A stretch of 15,409 nt of DNA, taken from positions 1 through 15,409 of the forward strand of contig DASQLD010000325.1 of the NCBI GenBank assembly GCA_035630195.1, in the 5' to 3' direction. The notes below the pieces were generated by a model. It made no database searches, was not told the DNA's origin, and saw only the letters and a list, made by a program, of their open reading frames with translations. This DNA is from DASQDN01 sp035630195 (GTDB lineage: Bacteria > Acidobacteriota > Terriglobia > Bryobacterales > Bryobacteraceae). The position numbers and the translations under genes are program-made. This document shows, one piece after another, positions 5,479 through 12,921 of this stretch; position 1 is the first letter of the stretch; each line of letters starts with the position of its first letter.

Positions 5479-7562
5479 AAATCACAGCCGTGCTGCTCTT
5501 TACATCGTTGCTTTGTGCAGCCCCGCCGACGATTACTAAACTCGAGCCCCGCGGCGCGCAGAAAGGCCGCGCTTTCACCCTGACAGTATTGGGCACTGGT
5601 CTCGCTGAAGGCCCAAGCATTGTCTCGACTTTGCCTGCCACCTTCACTGCGCTGAGCCCGGAGAAGCCCGGCATGGAGAATCGATACGCTACGTTTCTGG
5701 TAGAGCCTTCGGGCGAGTGGAATGTCGGTGTCTACCCGATTCGCATTAAAGGCGCTAACGGTATCTCGAACATCCTCCTGTTTACAGTCGGCGCGTTTCC
5801 TGAACTCACGGAAGACGAATCGCGGCCCGGATCGCTACCCCGGCAGAACGATACGATTGAAAAAGCCCAGACGATTCCCTCGACCTCACTAACACTCAAC
5901 GGAAACTTGAGCGGTCCTGAACGCGACGTCTATCGGGTCCATGTGAAGGCCGGAGAGAAACGCGTCTTCGAAGTGGAAGCACGGCGTTGTGGATCGAGCA
6001 TCGACCCTGTCATTCGCGTTCTGGATGGGTCCGGTAAACTCATCGCGCGATCCGAAGACGATCCGGTGTTGAGCCTCGATGCTCGACTTGCCGTAACGTT
6101 TCCGAAGGAAGGCTACTATTACGTCGAGATTCACGATGCTAGGTTCTCCGCGCAAACGCAGGATTTCTATCGTCTGAAGACGGGTTCGTATGAGTTCCCG
6201 TCCGAGATCTTCCCATTGGGAGGACAACGCGGCCAGCAGGTGAATGTGTCGGTATCCGGCGCTCCCGTAAAGGCGGACTTGACCACAGTAAAGACTCCGC
6301 AGACGTACGTCAATCTTCCGAACTCGTCTGCCTTGCCTCTGCCGTTCGCGGTTGGCGAGTACCCTGAAGTGACAGAGCCTGTATCGGCTCCTTTGCAATT
6401 GCCTGTGACCGTCAACGGTCGGCTTTCAAAGCCCTCGGAAGAAGACAAATATGACCTTGCCGTGACCCCCGGTGAGGAACTCGTCTTCAGCCTGCAGGCG
6501 CGCGAACTCGGCACCTCGAAAATTATCGGGTTGATCGTCATCCGCGACGAGAAGGGCAAAAAGCTCGCGTCAGCAGGTGATGGCCCGCTTCCGATAGATG
6601 TAGGCGCGGTGCAGGCCAGTAGCCGGACGCAAGGGGATCCAAAGCTTCATTTTAAGGTCCCTGCGGATGTTCATCGAATCTCTGTGACCGTCGAAGACAT
6701 CGCGCGCCGCGGCGGCAAATATTATGCTTATCGTCTGACCGGATATCGCGCTCCATTCGAGCTCGAGGCCACAATTCTAACTCCATTCGTAAACATTCCA
6801 GCCGGGGGAACGGCCCTCGTCAACGTCAACGTTGAACGTCATGGATACATGGGTCCGATTCAGATCGAAGCCGCTAACTTGCCCAAAGGAGTTGCCTTGG
6901 CGGGCGGCGACATTCCGGCAGAGATTCCCGATCCCAATAACCGGGCGACTAGCCGTCGGTCGATGTTAACGTTGACCGCCGACTCTGACAGCAAGTTTTC
7001 CACGGCTGAAATCAGCCTGCGCGCGGTCGGGACTAACGAAGCGGGAGAAAAGATCCGTTATAGTGCGACCGGTGTTGGCTATGCGATCGGTGTTGCAGGA
7101 GCCACTTCGCAAGGCGTCGTCGACCGGCAGCGACCGCTCACTGGGACTTGGCTGGGACATGAACTTCCGGCCGCTATGACTGACCCGACACCGGCGAATC
7201 TAGAGCTCAAGCTTGAGAACTCGGAAAAGAAAGAAAACGGCTATGAGTTTCGTTTTCGTTGGACCTGGAACGTCAAAAGCTCTATGCTCTCAGTTCCAGA
7301 AAACGTGACTGCCGATGTCCCGAACTTTATCGATCTGCGCGTGATTGGAATGGAAGTGGATAAGACGGATCGCAAGACCGGAACCTTCCTAGTCACGTCG
7401 ACGAAGAACACATTGCCCGCGCTGTACAACATAATGGTGACTGGTCGGCTGATGGGCGGTGGGGCGCCGACCGATATTTACTCGCCGATCATTCCGTTCA
7501 CATTGCCCGCTCTCGATCCGGAGGAAAAGCCAGCGAATGCGTCCGCTTCTGTTGCTCGCTAG
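5475..7562 (+). CDS. Secreted PPC-domain protein with an N-terminal IPT/TIG-like domain
   Basis: The protein has 695 aa. It has a signal peptide (MKITAVLLFTSLLCA, cleavage near residue 16). Residues about 18-106 resemble an IPT/TIG immunoglobulin-like domain (ITKLEPRGAQKGRAFTLTV, VGVYPIRIK). Residues about 125-238 form a bacterial pre-peptidase C-terminal (PPC) domain: NDTIEKAQTI, RDVYRVHVKAGEKRVFEVEA, then GYYYVEIHDARF and FYRLKTG. A second PPC-like unit spans about 300-425 (EDKYDLAVTPGEELVFSLQA to KYYAYRLTGY). The rest (430-695) is beta-rich with no known catalytic motif. PPC domains are usually binding or secretion-associated modules, so this is probably an extracytoplasmic binding partner, not an enzyme. 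The start overlaps the upstream stop by four bases, indicating coupled translation. Similar proteins occur between the cytochrome/WD40 and DUF1549 genes of related clusters. Confidence 0.8.
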   Translation: MKITAVLLFTSLLCAAPPTITKLEPRGAQKGRAFTLTVLGTGLAEGPSIVSTLPATFTALSPEKPGMENRYATFLVEPSGEWNVGVYPIRIKGANGISNILLFTVGAFPELTEDESRPGSLPRQNDTIEKAQTIPSTSLTLNGNLSGPERDVYRVHVKAGEKRVFEVEARRCGSSIDPVIRVLDGSGKLIARSEDDPVLSLDARLAVTFPKEGYYYVEIHDARFSAQTQDFYRLKTGSYEFPSEIFPLGGQRGQQVNVSVSGAPVKADLTTVKTPQTYVNLPNSSALPLPFAVGEYPEVTEPVSAPLQLPVTVNGRLSKPSEEDKYDLAVTPGEELVFSLQARELGTSKIIGLIVIRDEKGKKLASAGDGPLPIDVGAVQASSRTQGDPKLHFKVPADVHRISVTVEDIARRGGKYYAYRLTGYRAPFELEATILTPFVNIPAGGTALVNVNVERHGYMGPIQIEAANLPKGVALAGGDIPAEIPDPNNRATSRRSMLTLTADSDSKFSTAEISLRAVGTNEAGEKIRYSATGVGYAIGVAGATSQGVVDRQRPLTGTWLGHELPAAMTDPTPANLELKLENSEKKENGYEFRFRWTWNVKSSMLSVPENVTADVPNFIDLRVIGMEVDKTDRKTGTFLVTSTKNTLPALYNIMVTGRLMGGGAPTDIYSPIIPFTLPALDPEEKPANASASVAR

Positions 7563-9690
7563 TACTGCGAGTCTATTTGCAGCCGAGCCCGTTACGTTCT
7601 TGCGAGACGTTGCGCCGATTCTCAATAAAGCGAGTTGCACTTCGGGGCCTTGCCACGGAGCCGCGAAGGGCAAGAACGGATTCAAGCTTTCGTTGCGTGG
7701 CTACGATCCGCAGTTTGACTACGAAGCGTTGCTCTATGATCTTTCGGGCCGTCGCTTCAATCGGGCCGAGCCTGGCCGAAGCCTGATGCTCGCAAAGCCG
7801 ACACAGCAGGTTCCCCACGGCGGTGGTTTGCGCTTCGAGAAAGATTCGTCGTACTACAAGACGATTTTCGAGTGGATCAAGCAAGGCGTACCTTACGGCG
7901 ATCCGGCGAAGGACAACGTGGTCGCCTTGGATGTGCAGCCCAAAGATGTCGCGATGGCGAAACCCGGGGAGATCGCAGAGGTCAAGGTAGTCGCCCGTTT
8001 CGGTGATGGCCAAACGCGCGATGTCACCAAGGAAGCGACTGTCGAATCGAACACTCCCGATGTCGCCAAGGTCGACCCTGCGTCGAAGGTTTCTGGCGAG
8101 CGCGTTGGTGAAGCGACGCTGCTCGTTCGCTATCAGGGCAAGTACGCGACTGTTCCCATCACGATATTGAATCCGAAGCCTGGGTTCGTTTGGAAGCCGC
8201 TACCGCAGAACAACTATATCGATCAACTCATCGACGCGAAACTTCAGAAGCTTCGAATACAGCCATCCCCCGCAACCGACGACGCAGCCTTTCTGCGACG
8301 CGTTTCGCTTGATCTAACGGGTCAATTACCATCTCCCAACGATGTCCGAGCGTTCCTGGCAGACCCGGCTGCAACCAAGCTGAAGCGCGCGAAGAAGATC
8401 GACCAGTTGATCGCCAGTTCTGCGTTCACCGACCAGTGGACCGTGAAGTGGGGCGATCTGCTCCAGTCGTCACGCAAGTTCCTGGGCGAGAAGGGAACCT
8501 ATGCATTCCAGGAATGGATTCGGGAGTCGATAGCGGCGAACAAGCCCTACGACAAGCTCGTGCGCGAGCTCCTGACGAGCCACGGCAGCACCTACGACGA
8601 TCCGGCGGCGAACTTCTTCCGCGCAACTCGTGACCCGAAAGCCACCATGGAAAAGACCACGCAGGTCTTTCTGGGTGTTCGCATGGTTTGCGCGCAATGC
8701 CACGATCATCCGTTTGAACGCTGGACGCAGAATCAATATTTCCAAATGGCAGCGTTCTTCTCGGCGGTAGGGCTCAGGCCTGGATACGAAATCGGCGAAG
8801 AGATCATCTACGACCAGCGCGAAGACTACGAGATGAAGCATCCGAAGGACAGTCGTGTCGTAGCGCCTGAGTTCTTGATTGCGTCGACTGCTCCAGTGAA
8901 GATTCCTAGCGATCAGCGGCGCCGCGATGCGCTCGCGACGTGGCTGGTATCCAAGGAGAACCCGTTCTTCGCGAAGGCCATTGCCAATCGCGTTTGGAGT
9001 TACTTCTTTGGACGAGGCATCATCGACCCCGTTGACGACATCCGCGCCTCGAATCCGGCTGTGAATCCGGCCTTACTCGACGCGTTGACGAAGGACTTGA
9101 CCGATCATGGCTTCGATTTGCAACATTTGATGCGGACCATCGTGAACAGCCGGTCCTACCAGGCAAGCTTCTCTACCAATGAGTGGAATGAAAAGGACGC
9201 GGACAACTTCTCTCATGCGATTCCGCGGCGTCTGACAGCCGAGCAGCTGATGGACGCAGTTGCCAGCGCTGCCGGAGCGCGTCCCGTCCTCCCTGAAGTC
9301 CCCGAGGATACAAAGGCGTCTCAAGTCCCGGACCCGCATGTCGGTAAAGATGGCTTCCTCGATCTGTTCGGTCGCCCGTCTCGTGAATCGTCATGCGAGT
9401 GCGAGCGTCGCGCCGATCTCAGCCTTCCGCAAGCGCTCAATCTAATCAACGGAAAAACGATTTCGGATGCCGTCGGCGATCCAAAAGGGCGTGTCACGAC
9501 CAGCGTGCTTGCCGGCAAGAGCGATGCGGCCATCATCGAAGATTTGTATCTGGCGACTCTCTCTCGTTTCCCAACTAAGACCGAAGCCGCAAACGGAATC
9601 AAGTATCTCGCCGGCGGCTCGAAGGCGACTCGCGCTCAGGATCTGCTGTGGGCTTTACTAAACAGCAAGGGATTCCTCTACAGTTATTAA
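7537..9690 (+). CDS. DUF1549/DUF1553 (PSD1-type) secreted cytochrome with Big2-like domain
   Basis: The protein has 717 aa from ATG 7537. This start is chosen because GGAGG lies at 7520-7524 and the signal peptide MRPLLLLASTASLFA begins there. The frame is open further upstream but would destroy the signal. It overlaps the previous gene by 26 bases. A heme-type motif CTSGPCH (Cys34, Cys39, His40) has four residues between the cysteines, as is usual in this family, followed by GAAKGKNGFKLSLRGYDPQ. Residues about 120-210 resemble a Big2 Ig-like domain. DUF1549 (PF07583) covers about 225-440, with FLRRVSLDLTGQLPS and CAQCHDHPFERW (Cys385, Cys388, His389), a second CxxCH site. DUF1553 (PF07587) covers about 465-712, with ANRVWSYFFGRGIIDPVDD and NSRSYQASF. 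The biochemical role of this family is not established. A covalently heme-bearing extracytoplasmic protein is likely. Confidence 0.88.
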   Translation: MRPLLLLASTASLFAAEPVTFLRDVAPILNKASCTSGPCHGAAKGKNGFKLSLRGYDPQFDYEALLYDLSGRRFNRAEPGRSLMLAKPTQQVPHGGGLRFEKDSSYYKTIFEWIKQGVPYGDPAKDNVVALDVQPKDVAMAKPGEIAEVKVVARFGDGQTRDVTKEATVESNTPDVAKVDPASKVSGERVGEATLLVRYQGKYATVPITILNPKPGFVWKPLPQNNYIDQLIDAKLQKLRIQPSPATDDAAFLRRVSLDLTGQLPSPNDVRAFLADPAATKLKRAKKIDQLIASSAFTDQWTVKWGDLLQSSRKFLGEKGTYAFQEWIRESIAANKPYDKLVRELLTSHGSTYDDPAANFFRATRDPKATMEKTTQVFLGVRMVCAQCHDHPFERWTQNQYFQMAAFFSAVGLRPGYEIGEEIIYDQREDYEMKHPKDSRVVAPEFLIASTAPVKIPSDQRRRDALATWLVSKENPFFAKAIANRVWSYFFGRGIIDPVDDIRASNPAVNPALLDALTKDLTDHGFDLQHLMRTIVNSRSYQASFSTNEWNEKDADNFSHAIPRRLTAEQLMDAVASAAGARPVLPEVPEDTKASQVPDPHVGKDGFLDLFGRPSRESSCECERRADLSLPQALNLINGKTISDAVGDPKGRVTTSVLAGKSDAAIIEDLYLATLSRFPTKTEAANGIKYLAGGSKATRAQDLLWALLNSKGFLYSY

Positions 9691-9695
9691 AGGAG
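9689..9695 (+). promoter_or_regulatory. Ribosome-binding site of the DUF1501 gene
   Basis: AAAGGAG overlaps the stop codon of the DUF1549/DUF1553 gene (TAA, 9688-9690) and lies 10 bases before ATG 9706. It is one of the strongest sites in the operon and supports this start. Confidence 0.6.
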
Positions 9696-9705
9696 CTTAC
9701 GCGTC

Positions 9706-11160
9706 ATGCTGAACATTCCTGGAAAACCCGGACGTACTTGTGAAGGTCCCACCCGTCGTGAATTGATGCGTATCGGCTCCCTCGGGCTGGCCGGTCTGCA
9801 TCTTCCCGGCTTCTTTATGTCCCAAAAGGCGGCACTGGCAAACAGCATCGCCGACAAGTACGCCGGCGCGCGCGGCTTCGGCGCAGCCAAGAATGTCATC
9901 ATGATCTTCCTGCAGGGCGGTCCCAGCCATATCGATATCTGGGATCCGAAGCCTGACGCTCCCGCCAATATTCGCGGAGAGTTCAAGCCGATCAAGACGA
10001 AGATTCCGGGTACTCACATAGGCGAGCATATGCCGATGATGGCCCAGACGATGGACAAGGTCACGTTGATCCGGTCGATGAGCTACACGCCTAACGGATT
10101 GTTCAATCACACAGCGGCGATCTACCAGATGCTGACCGGCTATCCGCCTGACAAAGTATCTCCTTCCGGCCAGTTGGAACCCCCGAATGCGGCCGACTTC
10201 CCAACCGCCGGCAGCCACGTCAGTAAGTTGAAGCCGCCGAAAGATCCCGTCCTGCCATTCGTCGAATTACCGCGTCCGCTGCAGGAATCGGGCATCATCG
10301 GCAAGGGTGGCGCAGCCGGGTTCCTCGGTAAAGCCTACGATCCATACCGGATGTATCAGGATCCGGCGCAGAAAGTAACCCTCGAAGATCTCTCCTTGCG
10401 CAAGGAGATTCCGCCAGAGCGCTTGAAGGACCGCTTCGAACTACTCAAGGGAATTAACGGCTCGATGCCGGATCTCGAGAAGGCGCTCAATCAGTCCGCC
10501 GTCGATGAATATTACGGCAAGGCTTACGATCTCGTGCTCAGTGGCAAAGCCCGCGACGCGATGGACCTGTCGAAGGAGCCGGACAAGGTACGCGAGCGCT
10601 ATGGGATGCACACCTTCGGACAAAGCAGTCTGATGGCCCGCAGATTGATCGAAGCTGGCACGAAGTTCGTTCAGGTGAATTGGCCCTCTGTGGCGAATGG
10701 CGATCCCGAAAAGACTGCCTGGGACACGCACGCCGCCAACTTCGGACCACTCAAGAATCTCCATTGCCCGAAACTCGACCGGTCGCTTTCCGCGCTGCTC
10801 GAAGACATGGATCAACGCGGAATGCTGAAGGACACCATGGTGGTTGCTATCGGCGAGTTTGGGCGTAGCCCGCGCATGGGTGTGTCCACGAGCGGCAATA
10901 GCAACAGCCCGGATGGCCGCGACCACTGGCCGTATTGCTACAGCGGCGTGGTCGCCGGCGCCGGCATCGCTCGGGGAATGCAGTACGGCGAATCGGACGC
11001 AACCGCCTCCAGCCCGAAGGAGAAGCCGGTTCATCCGAACGATCTTCTGGCCACGATTTATTACGCTCTCGGTATCGATCCCGACATGGAGATCCGCAAC
11101 CATCTGAATCAGCCGCGCGAACTCGTTAAAGGGAAAATCGTCACGGATCTCTTCGCGTGA
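9706..11160 (+). CDS. Tat-exported DUF1501 protein (sulfatase-like fold)
   Basis: The protein has 484 aa. The N-terminus has a twin-arginine signal: PTRRELMRIGSLGLAGL, with Arg17-Arg18 and a hydrophobic segment to about residue 37, so it is exported folded. The mature part is a DUF1501 protein (PF07394). Landmarks are IFLQGGPSHIDIWDPKPDAP (residues 67-86), WDTHAANF near 345, GEFGRSPRM (383-391) and GRDHWPYCYSGVVAGAGI (about 404-421). These Asp, His and Glu clusters resemble metal-binding positions of the alkaline phosphatase/sulfatase superfamily, to which DUF1501 is distantly related, but no substrate is known. The gene begins 15 bases behind the DUF1549/DUF1553 gene, its almost invariant partner in Planctomycetes and Acidobacteriota, so the two products probably act together. 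Its stop overlaps the next start by four bases. Length and motifs are complete. Confidence 0.9.
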   Translation: MLNIPGKPGRTCEGPTRRELMRIGSLGLAGLHLPGFFMSQKAALANSIADKYAGARGFGAAKNVIMIFLQGGPSHIDIWDPKPDAPANIRGEFKPIKTKIPGTHIGEHMPMMAQTMDKVTLIRSMSYTPNGLFNHTAAIYQMLTGYPPDKVSPSGQLEPPNAADFPTAGSHVSKLKPPKDPVLPFVELPRPLQESGIIGKGGAAGFLGKAYDPYRMYQDPAQKVTLEDLSLRKEIPPERLKDRFELLKGINGSMPDLEKALNQSAVDEYYGKAYDLVLSGKARDAMDLSKEPDKVRERYGMHTFGQSSLMARRLIEAGTKFVQVNWPSVANGDPEKTAWDTHAANFGPLKNLHCPKLDRSLSALLEDMDQRGMLKDTMVVAIGEFGRSPRMGVSTSGNSNSPDGRDHWPYCYSGVVAGAGIARGMQYGESDATASSPKEKPVHPNDLLATIYYALGIDPDMEIRNHLNQPRELVKGKIVTDLFA

Positions 11161-12431
11161 AGTGGGGAGTCCTTGCTCTTCTCGGGTTCGTTCTGCACGA
11201 AAGCGCTGACGCGCAAGTTAAAGCATTCACAGGCGCAAGTGTCTTCGATGGATCTGGTTCCGCGCTCATTTCGAATGCGACGCTGATCGTCGAAGCCGGG
11301 CGAGTGAAGGCAGTCGGCCCTACCGGCAAAATCTCAATTCCGTCCGGAGCTCAGAGGATCGACGTTGCCGGCAAGTTCATCGTCCCGGGCATGATTAACG
11401 CCCACGGGCACATCGCCGACACACAAGGGCTTCGCACCGGCAAGGAATTCTACACCGAAGACAACTTATTGAAGCAATTGCGTTTGTACGCAGGATACGG
11501 TGTGACGACCGTCTTCAGCCTGGGAGGCGACGGAACCGAAGGCTTTAAATTACGAAACGAACAGGAAACAGTGAAATTGGATCGCGCCCGCATCTATGTC
11601 GCAGGCGAGATCATAACCGGCAAGACGCCTGAGGAGGCGCGCAAGAACGTCGATCGCGTGGCCGCCACGAAGCCGAATCTGCTCAAGATCCGCGTCGATG
11701 ACAACCTCGGAACCAGCGTCAAGATGACCCCCGAGGTTTACAAGGCGGTCATCGATCAAGGCCGAAAGCATAACCTGTCGGTGGCGGCGCACATGTTCTA
11801 TCTCGAAGATGCGCATGGGCTTCTTGAATCCGGAGTCGGCATGCTGGCCCATAGTATTCGTGATAAAGACATCGACGAGGGCACGATCCAGCTCATGAAG
11901 CAGCGAAATATCTGCCTCTGCCCGACGCTGACCCGCGAAGTCTCGACCTTCATTTTCGAAACGAAGCCAACTTTCTTCGACGACCCTTTCTTTCTGCGTG
12001 ACGCCGACAAATCCGTTCTCACCCAGCTTCAGGAGCCAAAACGCATGGAAGCGATGCGAAACAGCTCATCAGCTCAGCAATACAAGAAGGCACTTGAAGT
12101 AGCGAGCCGGAACCTTAAGAAACTATCGGAGAAGGGTGTGGCAATTGCGATGGGAACCGATACGGGTCCGCCGGCACGCTTTCAAGGCTATTTCGAGCAT
12201 ATGGAACTGGACCTCATGGCCAAAGCGGGTCTCACTCCGTTACAGATCCTCAAGTCCGCGACGGGAGATGCAGCGGCTTGCATGAAGATGCAGGGTAAGA
12301 TAGGCGCGCTCCTTCCCGGGGCATGGGCCGATCTGATCGTGCTCGAACGCAATCCCCTCCAAGACATCAAAAACATGCGGACGATTCAGTCAGTCTGGAT
12401 CGCCGGCAATCAGGTTCCGTCGAGCCACTGA
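11157..12431 (+). CDS. Secreted amidohydrolase (imidazolonepropionase/prolidase-like)
   Basis: The protein has 424 aa from GTG 11157, which overlaps the DUF1501 stop (GTGA). The next Met is residue 79, inside the domain, so GTG is the start. Residues 1-19 (MKWGVLALLGFVLHESADA) form a signal peptide. The enzyme is a PF01979 metal-dependent hydrolase with a TIM barrel. Expected metal ligands are visible: HGH (His83, His85) after VPGMINA, Lys177 in LLKIRV (likely the carboxylated bridging lysine), His212 in AAHMF, His232 in LAHSI and Asp335 in MGTDTGPP. The C-terminal GALLPGAWADLIVLERNP strand is typical. The family hydrolyses cyclic amides, dipeptides and related C-N bonds; the substrate cannot be told. 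An exported form fits the neighbouring exported oxidoreductase, and it could release or open the compound that the oxidoreductase oxidises (inference). Confidence 0.87.
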   Translation: MKWGVLALLGFVLHESADAQVKAFTGASVFDGSGSALISNATLIVEAGRVKAVGPTGKISIPSGAQRIDVAGKFIVPGMINAHGHIADTQGLRTGKEFYTEDNLLKQLRLYAGYGVTTVFSLGGDGTEGFKLRNEQETVKLDRARIYVAGEIITGKTPEEARKNVDRVAATKPNLLKIRVDDNLGTSVKMTPEVYKAVIDQGRKHNLSVAAHMFYLEDAHGLLESGVGMLAHSIRDKDIDEGTIQLMKQRNICLCPTLTREVSTFIFETKPTFFDDPFFLRDADKSVLTQLQEPKRMEAMRNSSSAQQYKKALEVASRNLKKLSEKGVAIAMGTDTGPPARFQGYFEHMELDLMAKAGLTPLQILKSATGDAAACMKMQGKIGALLPGAWADLIVLERNPLQDIKNMRTIQSVWIAGNQVPSSH

Positions 12432-12453
12432 ACGGTGGGATCATAGAGGTGGT

Positions 12454-12921
12454 ATGCCGGAGCGTATCACCAAGCTCAACATTAACGGCAAAGATGTTCG
12501 TATCGATGCCGCGGCCGATCGGCCGTTGTTGTACGTCCTTCGCGAAGATCTCGATCTCACAGGTAGCAAGTATGGCTGCGGGGAAGGGCAGTGCGGAGCG
12601 TGTACAGTCCTCGCCGACAATCTCGCGATTCGATCCTGTATAACCCCCGTCGATTCGGTGGCTAACAAACGCATCGTCACCGTTGAGGGACTCGAGCGTA
12701 AGGGCAAGCTTCATCCCGTACAGCAGGCGTTTCTCGAGGCGGGGGCGTTCCAGTGCGGCTTCTGCACACCGGGAATGATCATCGCCGCAGTGGGCCTCCT
12801 CGCCAAGAACGCGAATCCTTCTGACAACCAGATTCGTCAAGCGCTCAATGGCAACATCTGCCGTTGCGGTACGTACCCACGGATCGTGACTGCCGTTCGG
12901 GAGGTTTCTCGTGCCGATTGA
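12454..12921 (+). CDS. [2Fe-2S] subunit of a molybdenum hydroxylase (IorA/CoxS type)
   Basis: The protein has 155 aa, a full-length small subunit of the xanthine oxidase family. The N-terminal plant-type ferredoxin domain binds one cluster through CGEGQCGAC (Cys42, Cys47, Cys50) and Cys62. The C-terminal four-helix domain binds the second through CGFC (Cys101, Cys104) and CRC (Cys136, Cys138). It moves electrons from the molybdenum site to an acceptor. A GAGGTGG site (12446-12452) lies just before the ATG. The gene follows the amidohydrolase by 22 bases and overlaps the large-subunit gene by 11. It has no signal peptide, although its partner has a Tat signal, so it is probably carried out as a folded complex, as known for related two-subunit enzymes. 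No FAD-subunit gene is present, as in isoquinoline 1-oxidoreductase (IorAB). Confidence 0.92.
   Translation: MPERITKLNINGKDVRIDAAADRPLLYVLREDLDLTGSKYGCGEGQCGACTVLADNLAIRSCITPVDSVANKRIVTVEGLERKGKLHPVQQAFLEAGAFQCGFCTPGMIIAAVGLLAKNANPSDNQIRQALNGNICRCGTYPRIVTAVREVSRAD
12898..12904 (+). promoter_or_regulatory. Ribosome-binding site deciding the GTG start of the molybdenum subunit
   Basis: CGGGAGG ends six bases before GTG 12911, inside the end of the [2Fe-2S] subunit gene. It supports GTG 12911 as the start, which also places the Tat motif correctly at residues 25-32. Confidence 0.6.

Noticed and set aside
7459..7536. Extended start for the DUF1549/DUF1553 protein
   Set aside because: It would overlap the previous gene by about 100 bases and bury the signal peptide. 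ATG 7537 has GGAGG upstream.
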